From contig NZ_NWSX01000057.1 in assembly GCF_002531825.1 (NCBI RefSeq), forward strand, positions 1-36,901: a DNA stretch of 36,901 nt, read 5' to 3'. The notes under the pieces are model-generated. The model was given only the letters and a program-made list of their open reading frames with translations. It had not been told where the DNA came from and ran no database searches. Shown here one piece after another: positions 26,985-36,086 of the stretch; the stretch's first letter is position 1, and every line of letters begins with the position of its first letter. Made by a program: the position numbers and the translations under genes. Source of the stretch: Rhizobium sp. J15. Lineage in GTDB: Bacteria > Pseudomonadota > Alphaproteobacteria > Rhizobiales > Rhizobiaceae.

Positions 26985-27488
26985 ATGGGCAGAGATGTTA
27001 AGCGGGATCTCGTGCAACCATCCCTCCTGGACCGGCTTACGGACGATGAGCCGCGCAGCTCGTGTGAAGCGCAGGACAAGCGCAGCTTCTCTGTTCGCCA
27101 ACTGGAAGAGGTGATTCTACGCGATGTTTCCTGGTTGTTGAACACCAATCAATTGGGTGCAACCGTAGATCTACAAGCGTACCCTCACGTAGCGGCCAGT
27201 GCACTTAATTATGGTGCCTGGCCTCTCAGCGGACAAATTCGCGAAGGGATGGATAAGAGCGCATTGCGCGAAGCGATAATCGAGAGCCTTCAGCGCTTTG
27301 AGCCGCGTCTCTTACCGGACACCCTGAAGGTCACGGTCCTGGACGATGGTCAGGGTTGCGGCACTTTTCGCTTTAGGATCGAAGCCGATCTGTGGGCGCA
27401 GCCGTTGCCGGTGCGAATGGTGATGCGTACGGAGGTAGATTCCGAGCTCGAATCCGCCCGCGTTCATCTCGGTACAGAGATAAGCTGA
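26985..27488 (+). CDS. tssE: T6SS baseplate protein TssE (gp25-like, ImpF)
   Basis: The 167-residue product has the gp25-like fold pattern, with SLLDRLTDDEP near the start, ILRDVSWLLNTN, and IIESLQRFEPRLLPDTLKV. The start at 26985, with GGAG 8 bases upstream, fits the family better than the upstream ATG at 26898, which overlaps the hcp stop. TssE nucleates the sheath at the baseplate. Its stop overlaps the tssF start (TGATG), so the two are translationally coupled. Confidence 0.92.
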   Translation: MGRDVKRDLVQPSLLDRLTDDEPRSSCEAQDKRSFSVRQLEEVILRDVSWLLNTNQLGATVDLQAYPHVAASALNYGAWPLSGQIREGMDKSALREAIIESLQRFEPRLLPDTLKVTVLDDGQGCGTFRFRIEADLWAQPLPVRMVMRTEVDSELESARVHLGTEIS

Positions 27489-29374
27489 TGGATCCCCGGC
27501 TCCTGCGACTGTACAACGACGAACTTGCTTATATGCGCGAGATGGGGGCCGAGTTCGCCCGCGCATTCCCGAAGGTCGCCGCCCGGCTCGGGATGGAATC
27601 AGCGGAGGTCGCCGACCCCTACGTCGAGCGGCTTCTGGAAGGCTTCGCTTTCATGGCGGCGCGGGTGCAATTGAAGCTTCAGTCTCGCTTTCCGGAATTC
27701 ACCCAGCACCTCCTGGAGATGGTCTATCCGCATTTTCTACCGCCGCTCCCCTCGATGACGATCGTCCGTTTCGAGCCCGACCAGGATGCCGGACGACTTG
27801 AAAATGGATACCTCGTGCCGCGGGGAACCAAGCTTTTGGGCCGTCTTGCTCCGGGCGCCGTCACACATTGCGAGTTCCGCACGGCCCATGATGTGCATCT
27901 CTGGCCAATTGTGGTGAGCGCTGCCGATTATTTTTCGACGCCGGGGCAGATCGCCGCACTGGATCTTCCGGCCCGGCAAGATGCGAAGGCTGCTTTGCGA
28001 CTACGCCTTCGCACCACCAATGGCATGCCGTTCAATAAACTCGGACTAGAGGCTCTCACACTGCACCTAACAGGCCCCGGTGGCATCGGCGCCGCACTCG
28101 CCGAACAGCTTCTCGGTGACGCATGCAATATCATAGCCCGTCCGGTCGGCCGGCCTATCCCTTGGCAGGAAAAGATTCCGGTTCATGCGCTGCAGCAACG
28201 CGGTTTGGAGCCGAGCTGTGCTCTCCTGCCCGAGGTGCCACGCTCTTTCGACGGGTACCGTCTCCTACAGGAGTATTTCGCCCTCGCGGAGCGGACGTTG
28301 TTCGTCGAGGTTAGCGGGCTGGCAGACGCAGTAGCCCTGTCAACTGCCGAGACCCTTGAGATCGTCTTCGCACTCAGACGTGTCGAGCCACGGCTGGAAC
28401 GACAGCTCGGACCCCAAAATATCGTTCTCTTCGCAACGCCCGCGATTAATCTCTTCGAACGCCAGGCAGATCTCGTCCACGTGAGCGACAAGAACACCGA
28501 GCATCATGTGATTGTTGACAGGATGAGGCCGCTCGACTTTGAGGTCCACTCGATCCTCGAGATGAGCGGAGACGGGGCGAAAAACGAAGCGGCTCCCGTG
28601 AGGTTCTACCCGTTCTATAGCATCAGCGCGCACGGTCAGGAGGAGCAGCATTCCAGATACTACGCGATCCGCCGGGAGCAGCGCCTCATGTCGGAGCACC
28701 AGCGTCTAAATGGCGCGCGGACTGGCTACATCGGCAGCGAAACGTTCGTTTCTCTAGTTGATCGCCAAGCGGCTCCCTATTCGGCGGAACTCCGGCATTT
28801 GTCTGTAAACTGCCTGTGCTCGAACCGGGATCTGGCGCTGCTGCTGCCGATCGGCCGGGACGAGACAGACTTCACCCTGGAAATCGGCGCTCCAGTTACC
28901 GCCACCCGGTGCGTATCGCCCCCGAGCCGACCGCGCCACTCCTTCGCCAATGGCGATATCACTTGGCGATTAATTAGCCATCTTTCACTGAACTACCTCT
29001 CGATCAGCAATTCCGATAGGAACGACCACCGGGGCGCAGAAGCGCTACGTGAACTCCTCCGCCTCTACGTCGATCCAGTCAATGCCTTCGCCTCACGGCA
29101 GATCGACGGGATCCGGGAGATTCGGTCCAGGCCTGCGGTCAGGCGATTGTCCAGCGGTGGACAAGCCGCCGTAGCACGTGGGATTGAGGTTGGTATCATC
29201 CTGGACGAAGCGGCCTTCGAAGGCGTTGGCATCTTTCCGCTCGCCTCCGTGCTCAACCAGTTCTTCGCGAAATACGTATCCATCAACAGCTTCACCGAGA
29301 TGGTCGTCTCGACGCTACAGCGCGGGGAGGTAATGCGATGGCCGACGATGGCCGGCCGCCGGGCGATCCTTTGA
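27488..29374 (+). CDS. tssF: T6SS baseplate protein TssF (VasA/ImpG)
   Basis: The 628-residue protein begins with the hallmark MDPRLLRLYNDELAYMREMG and EFARAFPKVAARLGME, and ends FTEMVVSTLQRGEVMRWPTM, both typical of TssF. The length is normal and no frameshift is seen. TssF with TssG and TssE makes the baseplate wedge. The last 37 bases overlap the tssG start, an arrangement usual in these operons. Confidence 0.95.
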   Translation: MDPRLLRLYNDELAYMREMGAEFARAFPKVAARLGMESAEVADPYVERLLEGFAFMAARVQLKLQSRFPEFTQHLLEMVYPHFLPPLPSMTIVRFEPDQDAGRLENGYLVPRGTKLLGRLAPGAVTHCEFRTAHDVHLWPIVVSAADYFSTPGQIAALDLPARQDAKAALRLRLRTTNGMPFNKLGLEALTLHLTGPGGIGAALAEQLLGDACNIIARPVGRPIPWQEKIPVHALQQRGLEPSCALLPEVPRSFDGYRLLQEYFALAERTLFVEVSGLADAVALSTAETLEIVFALRRVEPRLERQLGPQNIVLFATPAINLFERQADLVHVSDKNTEHHVIVDRMRPLDFEVHSILEMSGDGAKNEAAPVRFYPFYSISAHGQEEQHSRYYAIRREQRLMSEHQRLNGARTGYIGSETFVSLVDRQAAPYSAELRHLSVNCLCSNRDLALLLPIGRDETDFTLEIGAPVTATRCVSPPSRPRHSFANGDITWRLISHLSLNYLSISNSDRNDHRGAEALRELLRLYVDPVNAFASRQIDGIREIRSRPAVRRLSSGGQAAVARGIEVGIILDEAAFEGVGIFPLASVLNQFFAKYVSINSFTEMVVSTLQRGEVMRWPTMAGRRAIL

Positions 29375-30564
29375 TTTCGGGGGCACTCGGCGACTTCCTA
29401 AGCTCGCTCAGGGCCGAACCGCATGCCTGCGACTTCTTCCAGGCTCTGCGGCGGATCGATGCAATCTGCTCAGATCGGCCTCGGCTGGGAGAATCGAGCG
29501 GTCCCAGCCTGGATCGCGTGCGGATCGCCCAGCAGCCCTCCCTTGCATTTCCGACTCGATCGATCGCGGGCGTGACTGCGCACGAGGAGAACGACCCCGT
29601 AATCTCCACCTACGCCTTCGGCTTGTTTGGACCCCACGGTCCCCTCCCATTGCATCTGACGGAGTACGCCCTTCTCCGGCAGCACAACGCCGCGGATGAG
29701 ACGCTGATCCGATTTGCTGATACCTTTCATCATCGAATGGCCTCGTTCTTCTTCCGCGCATGGGCGGAGGGCGAACCGACCGTGAGCTATGACAGGCCAC
29801 AAGAAGATCGATTTGCCCTTCAGCTCGGCGCGCTAGCCGGCTTCGGGATGACCTCCCTGCGCGCGCGGGATGCTATGCCTGATCTGGCCAAACTCCACTT
29901 CACCGGCCGTCTCGCCTCACACACCCGCAACGCCGAGGGGCTCGCTGCCATCCTCGCCAGCTTCGTCGAGGCGCCGGTTGATATCCGTGAATTTGTCCCA
30001 AAGTGGGTGGATCTGCCCCGCATATCGCTCTGCCTCCTGGGCCGCGACCCGGCCACGGGCACGCTGAACAGCAACGCTATTGCAGGTGCGAGGGTCAGAG
30101 TGTGGCACCATCGGTTCCGACTCATTGTGGGTCCCCTCAGCCTGGCTCATTACGAATCGCTTCTGCCCGCAGCTCCCGGCCTTAAGTCGATAGCGGAGAT
30201 CATCTGCAACTACCTTGGAGATGAACTTGACTGGGAGATTAACCTCGTTCTCCGTCAGGAGCAGGTCCCGGAAGTGCAGTTGGGTCGCTGCGGCAGACTC
30301 GGATGGTCCAGTTGGATGGGCAAGCGGAAAACGCGCCAGCACGCCGATGACTTGACAACTACCCCGACTGACCGGGGCCCACCGGCTGCCGCATGGCACT
30401 CTCCTGAAACGGACATCCATGATGCGGCGGGCCCGCTCGACCTTCTTTTCGGGCGGGGAGAAGATCTCCTTGGCGAGATCGATCTGGAACGGGTGAATGG
30501 CCCACGTAACCTCGATACCAAGTGCGGCGGCACGGCGGGCGGCGGCTTGGAAGGCCCGTTATGA
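29338..30564 (+). CDS. tssG: T6SS baseplate protein TssG (VasB/ImpH)
   Basis: The protein has the TssG signatures ACDFFQALRRIDAICSDRPR, STYAFGLFGPHGPLPLHLTE, FADTFHHRMASFFFRAWAEG and RLGWSSWMGKR. At 408 residues it is about 50 longer than usual: after the normal end near residue 340-345 it continues with a Pro/Thr-rich and then unrelated sequence. This may reflect loss of the original stop. GGGGAGG precedes the ATG. Its stop overlaps the start of the decayed tssH (ATGA). Confidence 0.9.
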   Translation: MADDGRPPGDPLISGALGDFLSSLRAEPHACDFFQALRRIDAICSDRPRLGESSGPSLDRVRIAQQPSLAFPTRSIAGVTAHEENDPVISTYAFGLFGPHGPLPLHLTEYALLRQHNAADETLIRFADTFHHRMASFFFRAWAEGEPTVSYDRPQEDRFALQLGALAGFGMTSLRARDAMPDLAKLHFTGRLASHTRNAEGLAAILASFVEAPVDIREFVPKWVDLPRISLCLLGRDPATGTLNSNAIAGARVRVWHHRFRLIVGPLSLAHYESLLPAAPGLKSIAEIICNYLGDELDWEINLVLRQEQVPEVQLGRCGRLGWSSWMGKRKTRQHADDLTTTPTDRGPPAAAWHSPETDIHDAAGPLDLLFGRGEDLLGEIDLERVNGPRNLDTKCGGTAGGGLEGPL

Positions 30565-31090
30565 CAAGCATCGGAAGCTCGACTCTCTTCAGTAAGCTCA
30601 ACGCAAACTGCAATGGGACCGCCAAGGCCCTTTGCAAAATTCGCCGTGACGCCTCTTTGGAACGTTATCGCCATTTTGACGCCCTTGAGGCTTCAGCAGC
30701 GGAGAGGCCTATCGAGCCGACGATCGCGGCGAAACTCGACCACCGTGGTTGTCCGCTCGGGCGCTGCGCCCTGGGCCTGGTTGAATCTTCCAGGAGACAC
30801 GTCGTCGCTAGCACCGCCGGAATCCGCCAACTCATCGATGTTACAAGGCCGCATGGCGAGATTTGGGTGGGATTTAGCGTGGGTGAGTTCCAAGAGACCC
30901 ACACGCTTTCTTCACCCCGCCCTCCCCCGCTTGGCTCTGACGATGCGGGCCAGCAAGACATCTTGGCTGAGCAACGGTCGGCGATTTCGATGCACGAAAT
31001 AAACGCTTTTCGGCATCTTCGCCGATGGCTTCGGCAGCATCCTACTCACGCCATCGGGCGCAACCGCGCCTTCTCATCAAATCTGCGGAA
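30561..31090 (+). pseudogene. tssH: tssH (clpV) remnant, sheath-disassembly ATPase
   Basis: The ATG overlapping the tssG stop begins MTSIGSSTLFSKLNANC, like the ClpV start (M-T-S-x-x-x-x-TL-x-x-KLNATC). Most of the gene is then missing. A second frame near 30760-30850 has WLNLPGDTSS, like the linker before the second AAA domain (VLNLPERL). The first frame near 30882-30990 reads VGEFQETHTLSSPRPPPLGS and later HEINAFRH, matching SEFQEAHTVSSLKGAPPGYVG and the Walker B DEVEKAH of ClpV. The Walker A motif is not recognisable. ClpV normally has about 880 residues; at most 100-150 recognisable codons remain. Without a second ClpV the sheath cannot be recycled. Confidence 0.65.
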
Positions 31091-31101
31091 CACACACCAC
31101 C

Positions 31102-33129
31102 ATGGTCGAGTCAAGAATCGAGAGTCTCTTAAGGCACAATCGTTTTGTTGCGGTCACTTCGGCCGCGTCCGAGTTGAATGAAATCTCTCTCCGGCGGCTC
31201 AGTGGCACCGAGCGGCTGGGGGAACCTTTCCTCTACGAGGTGAAGCTCGCCAGCCGCAATCCAGTTCAGAACTTTGCTACGATCCCCGGTCAAAACCTGA
31301 CAATCGGCCTTAAGCTCAAGGACTCGCAAACCCGCTTCTTCAACGGTGTTGTTACGCGCTTCCAATATCTCGGCCTCGACGATACCGAGCACCTCAACTA
31401 CGTGGCGCAGGTGCGGCCGTGGATTTCATTGCTCGAGCATCGCTCTAACAGTCGGGTCTTTCAGAACAAGACGAGCATCGAGATCATCACCACGATTTTT
31501 CGAGAACATAAAGGCAATTTCAAGAATCAGACCGCCCGACGGTTCCCACAGCGCCCATATTGCGTCCAGTACGATGAAACGGATCTGGCCTTCGTCAGCC
31601 GCCTCATGGAGCAGGACGGCATCTACTACTATTTTGAACATGCTGAGGACCAACATGACCTGGTGCTGGTCGACAACGCCGCGAGTCACATGGCCTGCAC
31701 GCCTGAGATCGTAGAGACCCACCACAATCTCAGGCCTGCCCGAAGTCTTTACCAAGAAGATGTCATCCTGCATTGGGACGAGGTCGTATCGCTACAGCCG
31801 AACAAGGTCGTTCTCAGGGACTATGACCATGAGAAGCCGATGGCAGAACTGACGTCTGTCGCGCGTGTTCCTCCCGTGAGGACAGGCGGCATTCCGCCAT
31901 GCAAGCTCACGGGAAGCGCCATCACCCGACCGCGGGAGAGCGTGGCGGTCAGAACGGGCGAGACCTCGTCGGCAAGCAGCGGCTGCACGGCAATGCGGGA
32001 GGTCTTCGAGTATCCAGGCCAGTATACAAAAAAAAGCGATGGCGATTTCTACGCCACCATCCGTGCCGAGGAACTCGCCTGCAACGCTTATCGCGCGCGG
32101 ATCGAAAGCACTGCGCGCCAGATAACGACCGGGTCATTATTCAAGGCGGCAAATCCCTTCTACTACGGCCAGGTCGGTTCCCGCCCGAAACCCACCGATC
32201 GCTTTCTGGCAGTCGGACAGGACTTCACTGTCATCGGTGAGGTGGGGGACGATCTCACTGCGGACACCGTGGGGGGGAAGGGCGAGCGGTTCCTCTATCA
32301 CAGCAACGTAGAGATTATCCCCGCGACCACCCAGTACCGACCGAGGCGCCGCACACCGGCGCGGTTGATTCACGGACCGCAGACGGCCGTCGTCGTGGGC
32401 CCCGAGGGCGAGTCGATCGCGACGGATAAGTACGGCCGTGTGAAGGTTCAGTTCTTCTGGGACCGAGAAGGCGGAAAGAACGAGAACAGCTCCTGCTGGA
32501 TTCGGGTGGCCCAGAACTTCGCTGGTAAGGGTTTTGGCAACCTGGTCGTCCCACGGATCGGCCATGAGGTCGTGGTTGATTTCATCCACGGCAATCCCGA
32601 CACGCCCCTGGTGACCGGCGTCGTATACAATGGCTCAAATCTGCCGCCTGAAACCCTGCCGACCGACAAAACGCGGTCGACCTTCCGGACGCATACCGAT
32701 GGCGGCGCCGCTAATGCCTACAATGAACTGCGCTTTGAGGACAAGCAGGGCCGTGAGGAGGTCTATTTGAAGGCCCAGAAGAATCATACCGTCGAGGTCG
32801 GGAATATCTACAGCATCGACGTCAAGAGACACTTCCTCCTGACCTCGGGCGGCGCCGCGCCCGACTCCCCTGCCGCAGCGGCCTTAGGTAGCCGCGTCGA
32901 GGTAACACCCGACAAGATCCGCCTTGTAGTATCGGGCAGAACCGGCCCGCAGGCCATCGAAATCAGCGGCGATGGGATCGCCATTATCGGCACGATGATT
33001 GGCGTTATGGCAACGCCTCCGCGGCTCGGGTCCATCGTCTCCATGCCGCCGCCGACACCGGGTCCACCCACGCCGTCGATAATGAAGCTTATTGCGACAC
33101 TCGGGCTGCCGCCTGTTACGCCCGAGTGA
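31102..33129 (+). CDS. vgrG: T6SS spike protein VgrG (TssI)
   Basis: The 675-residue protein has the gp27-like part (residues 25-380; LMEQDGIYYYFEHAEDQHDL), and the gp5-like OB fold with GPQTAVVVGPEGESIATDKY, YGRVKVQFFWDREG, SCWIRVAQNFAGKGFG and VPRIGHEVVVDFIHGNPDTP. A short beta-helix-like tail and a Pro-rich C-terminus follow. There is no enzymatic extension, so it is a structural VgrG rather than an evolved effector. The start is an ATG without a clear Shine-Dalgarno sequence. No PAAR protein, adaptor or cargo effector follows it. Confidence 0.93.
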   Translation: MVESRIESLLRHNRFVAVTSAASELNEISLRRLSGTERLGEPFLYEVKLASRNPVQNFATIPGQNLTIGLKLKDSQTRFFNGVVTRFQYLGLDDTEHLNYVAQVRPWISLLEHRSNSRVFQNKTSIEIITTIFREHKGNFKNQTARRFPQRPYCVQYDETDLAFVSRLMEQDGIYYYFEHAEDQHDLVLVDNAASHMACTPEIVETHHNLRPARSLYQEDVILHWDEVVSLQPNKVVLRDYDHEKPMAELTSVARVPPVRTGGIPPCKLTGSAITRPRESVAVRTGETSSASSGCTAMREVFEYPGQYTKKSDGDFYATIRAEELACNAYRARIESTARQITTGSLFKAANPFYYGQVGSRPKPTDRFLAVGQDFTVIGEVGDDLTADTVGGKGERFLYHSNVEIIPATTQYRPRRRTPARLIHGPQTAVVVGPEGESIATDKYGRVKVQFFWDREGGKNENSSCWIRVAQNFAGKGFGNLVVPRIGHEVVVDFIHGNPDTPLVTGVVYNGSNLPPETLPTDKTRSTFRTHTDGGAANAYNELRFEDKQGREEVYLKAQKNHTVEVGNIYSIDVKRHFLLTSGGAAPDSPAAAALGSRVEVTPDKIRLVVSGRTGPQAIEISGDGIAIIGTMIGVMATPPRLGSIVSMPPPTPGPPTPSIMKLIATLGLPPVTPE

Positions 33130-33443
33130 CACGATGTCAAGGTGAACTGGTTCTGGGCCTCGGCTGTCCGGAAGTCGTTGCCTTTAAGTCGGCAGGGCCC
33201 TGCAGGCGTAGAGAAAAAGCGTAACGGCTTCGGCGTCGTAAGCTGACCTACCAAATCAACGTGACACTGCGAGATTGCCCGAAAATGAGGAAAGGTTATC
33301 GCGCGTGAGCGTTTGTTCCGGGAACTTGCGCCTCAGTTAGATGGAGTTGCCACGCGAAATCGGCCGCAAGCGGCTCCAAATGCGTCTGGTTTAGGTCTCC
33401 ACCAAGCTGAAACTGGTGGATGAAATACCTTTATCACTCGGCG
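33130..33443. other. Intergenic region downstream of vgrG
   Basis: No gene recognised. A short inverted repeat (CCACCA ... TGGTGG, 33399-33419) has no following T run, so I do not call it a terminator. Confidence 0.5.
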
Positions 33444-33714
33444 TCACGAAATTGCGATCAGGGCGCGGGCGGCGCAAAAATCAGCGTTCTCGATCTGGGC
33501 GTTACAGCGCTGCTTTGCAGGGCGGGCTCTCGCCTCGAAGCGCTTCTGGCGGAGCGTGGCCGCCTCGAGCAGCAGTCGAAGCCTTTCACCATGCTCGAAG
33601 GTGTCTCGCTTCTATTTGCGTTTCGAGTTCCTGATAGGCGCTGGCCATGCCTGTCAGGCCGAGTTTGCGCAGCATGTCAATGGTGGGATTGTTCAACGTC
33701 GCGATAAAAATCAT
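33444..33714 (-). mobile_element. IS21-family istB remnant
   Basis: From the ATG at 33714 the minus strand reads LNNPTIDMLRKLGLTGMASA and YQELETQIEARH. It shifts frame once near 33605 and continues EHGERLRLLLEAATLRQKRF and QIENADFCAAR before a stop at 33444. This is the N-terminal part of the IstB helper ATPase; the AAA core is missing, and istA is absent apart from possibly a few bases upstream. It sits directly upstream of the LRR effector gene, in opposite orientation. Confidence 0.7.
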
Positions 33715-33844
33715 GCGCTGTCCAGCTCGAGGGAGGACGCTGGCCATGCCCCCGAAGCATAACGGGATACGAATTTGGTATTGGAAGGAAAGGTCGCGAC
33801 GGAAGTAACATCAGCAGTGACGCAATGACCTAAGGAACGACGCA

Positions 33845-34816
33845 ATGTACGGCAGAAGGCAGGGGGGTGTTGGCAATAGTTCCGAACAAGGCGGTGAAGA
33901 CACCTTTAACTGGGTTGAAGGCTTGACTGGCTCCTCGTCCGGCGAAGCGGCACTGAAAGAAATTTTACTGGCCTGGGCGGAAGACGGGCAGCAGGAGCAG
34001 GACGAGGACCGGCACGAGGCAATGGCACGGATCGAGGCCTGGACGGAAACCCGCAATTTTCGTGCCCCCCTGAACTTAACATCGCTGTCCCTAACGGCAC
34101 TGCCCCCCACCTTACCGGCCGGCCTCCAGCGGCTCAACGCCAATGACAACCGGTTGGGCAGGCTGCCCAACAACCTCCCGCCCGGTCTGCGAAAGCTCTC
34201 TGCCTGCGACAACCAGCTGACCACGCTGCCTGAGGTTCTTCCGGACATGCTCGAGACGCTCTACGTCGACGGCAACCGGCTGACCAGATTGCCGAACGAG
34301 CTTCCTTCCGGACTAAAGTATCTCTACGTCAACCACAACCGGCTGACCAGTTTGCCCGATAACCTGCCGCCTGAGCTCAGGGAGCTTCATGTCACCCGCA
34401 ACGAAATCGCGCACCTGCCGGAGAATCTCCCCCTCGAATTGACGGATCTCCGCGCCGAACTCAATAATATAATTCGCCTGCCCGAGCGCCTTCCTGCAAA
34501 GCTCACGAGGCTCGAAGTCCCTCACAATGAACTGACTAGCCTACCCGAGGACCTCCCGGCCACCCTAAAGTGGCTCAGCACCGACAGTAATGAACTGACC
34601 CACCTGCCCCCTAACCTGCCGAGGGGGCTGGAGGAGCTTAGCGTTCGTGGAAACAACCTGAGAGGACTTGGCGACGGGCGAACTGCACTGCCGTACATTC
34701 TGTCGCAGCTTCCGCCTCATTGCAAAGTGTACCTGAATAACAATCCGCTGCCAGATCGACTGCGGGCGCACCTGAGCGCGCAAAGCGGGACGAGCCTTCC
34801 GCAGATCTTTTTGTGA
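33845..34816 (+). CDS. NopM/IpaH-like leucine-rich-repeat effector without the E3 ligase domain
   Basis: The 323-residue protein starts at an ATG with AGGA 8 bases upstream. Its N-terminus reads MYGRRQGG with NWVEGLTG at 22-29, close to the effector at the left edge. Residues 37-75 are helical, as in front of IpaH-type LRR domains. About ten 20-21-residue repeats of the LPx-LPxxL-x-x-L type follow (for example LETLYVDGNRLTRLPNELPS), then the usual cap NNNPLPDRLRAHL and a stop after PQIFL. Members of the NopM/IpaH/SspH family continue with a NEL ubiquitin-ligase domain carrying the catalytic Cys, which is missing here; downstream DNA shows no trace of it in any frame I checked. The product could still bind a host target, or it may be a truncated relic. 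Confidence 0.85.
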   Translation: MYGRRQGGVGNSSEQGGEDTFNWVEGLTGSSSGEAALKEILLAWAEDGQQEQDEDRHEAMARIEAWTETRNFRAPLNLTSLSLTALPPTLPAGLQRLNANDNRLGRLPNNLPPGLRKLSACDNQLTTLPEVLPDMLETLYVDGNRLTRLPNELPSGLKYLYVNHNRLTSLPDNLPPELRELHVTRNEIAHLPENLPLELTDLRAELNNIIRLPERLPAKLTRLEVPHNELTSLPEDLPATLKWLSTDSNELTHLPPNLPRGLEELSVRGNNLRGLGDGRTALPYILSQLPPHCKVYLNNNPLPDRLRAHLSAQSGTSLPQIFL

Positions 34817-35342
34817 TGCTGCCTGACAAACGGGCCAAACTAGGTCCCTGCGTTTTGAGTAAAAGGCCTTTTGCCGAAGCCATGGCGGTGGGGTGCAGGC
34901 CAGGTATGACGCGTGCGGATCAAAAACAATGAGTTTGCAGGTTTATGCCGCTCGCCGGAATATGTTGAGTTGTGGAAGCAACAGACGTCTCACTGAAGAC
35001 TATGGCCGGAAAGCCCAGGCTCGGCACTTGTGTCCTTCGGGCGACCTTGCATGCGAGCCAGTTCGTACAAAGGATTACCCGCTATCGCGTACCAGGAGGT
35101 GCGACGCGTACGGCCTAGAGGCATTGCCGCCGGTTGGAACGTTCGGAAGCTGGACCCAGATTTCAACAGGCCTCAAGCGCATCCACCATTTCCACATGGT
35201 CCACCCCCAGCATCGCGTATTCGTTGATCTAACTACCCGAGACTCCAGCCTACGGGCCTATTTGCATTCGTCGGCGATCGACGACTCTGTCGCCTATTAG
35301 TTGAAATAGAGTTTTCGTGGCGAGCCAGCAGAGGAACAGCCC
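34817..35342. other. Region without a confident gene
   Basis: A plus-strand frame at 34893-35300 and overlapping frames on the other strand have protein-like patches but no recognised family. I do not call a gene here. Confidence 0.45.
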
Positions 35343-35648
35343 ATGGATGAGAAAAACAGCCCCATTGTTTGCATCTCGGGTGTAGACGAACGAAAGCTCG
35401 GCGCCGCTCTAATCGCGGTCCAATCGGCATTTAGTGTCGCGATTGCGGAACTATCGAAGCTTCACAAAGGGAACAGTCCTCAGTGGTTCGAAGACCTGGA
35501 GGAGGTGGTAATCGCTAACGCAAAAGGCACAGTCACCGAGGGCATCTCGCTGGATGTCGAGGTGGAAAGCCTCAAATTCGGCATCGACGTCCTTCGGGCG
35601 ATCTTAGATGTCAGCCGCGTTGAGCTAGGCTTTGCAGCAAAGGAATAA
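35343..35648 (+). CDS. Small protein of unknown function (101 residues)
   Basis: The ATG has GAGGAA about 8 bases upstream. The sequence alternates strand- and helix-like segments (IVCISGVDERKLGAALIAVQ, then SAFSVAIAELSKLH and LKFGIDVLRAILDVSRVE), has no signal peptide or membrane segment, and is mildly acidic. I do not recognise a family. A second small gene on the same strand follows after 23 bases, so the two may be one operon. Good ribosome site and regular amino-acid composition argue that it is real. Confidence 0.6.
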   Translation: MDEKNSPIVCISGVDERKLGAALIAVQSAFSVAIAELSKLHKGNSPQWFEDLEEVVIANAKGTVTEGISLDVEVESLKFGIDVLRAILDVSRVELGFAAKE

Positions 35649-35671
35649 CCTTTCGCCCAAACGAGGTCTCG

Positions 35672-35935
35672 ATGCTATTGGCGCCGGAGATGTTCGATGC
35701 ACACTCGAACCTTCGCATGAGTACCGCGCTCGTCGCCAAAGTCGCCCGCATCGTCACCAAATGGTATGGCCGTCCGACAAACCAGGAGGTCTTGCCGCAG
35801 ATGATCGACGATACGACCTATGCATGGCGCACCGGCGTTTTTGAGGCAACGCGCGTTTTCCATGCGGAAGACCCGGGCGGACCAACCTTCATCGGGGGCA
35901 ATTTGCGCAAGCCGGACTCCCATGGAAGACAATAA
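35672..35935 (+). CDS. Small protein of unknown function (87 residues)
   Basis: It starts 23 bases after the previous small gene; GAGG lies 5 bases upstream of the ATG. The sequence (ALVAKVARIVTKWYGRPTNQ, then QMIDDTTYAWRTGVFEATRV) looks like a soluble, partly helical protein without known motifs. The C-terminal end is less regular and may be altered. The function is unknown; the operon-like arrangement is the only clue. Confidence 0.5.
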   Translation: MLLAPEMFDAHSNLRMSTALVAKVARIVTKWYGRPTNQEVLPQMIDDTTYAWRTGVFEATRVFHAEDPGGPTFIGGNLRKPDSHGRQ

Positions 35936-36086
35936 CTTGTCGGACGCTGGGCGCACGAGACTGAGGGACTCAGCGTTGAAGATGTGCCGACAAGCTCGGC
36001 ATTAGCGATGCACCCTGTATAGCGGGCAGCGACCGCCTTGCCATGCTTGAAGATGCCCTGAGCCGACACGCCCACAGTTGATAAAG

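Noticed and set aside
33399..33419. Inverted repeat downstream of vgrG as a terminator
   Set aside because: Six-base stem with no T run, and 270 bases from the stop.
34893..35300. 135-residue plus-strand open frame after the LRR gene as a NEL domain or new gene
   Set aside because: No NEL-like sequence or catalytic Cys motif, no ribosome site, and equally protein-like frames on the other strand.
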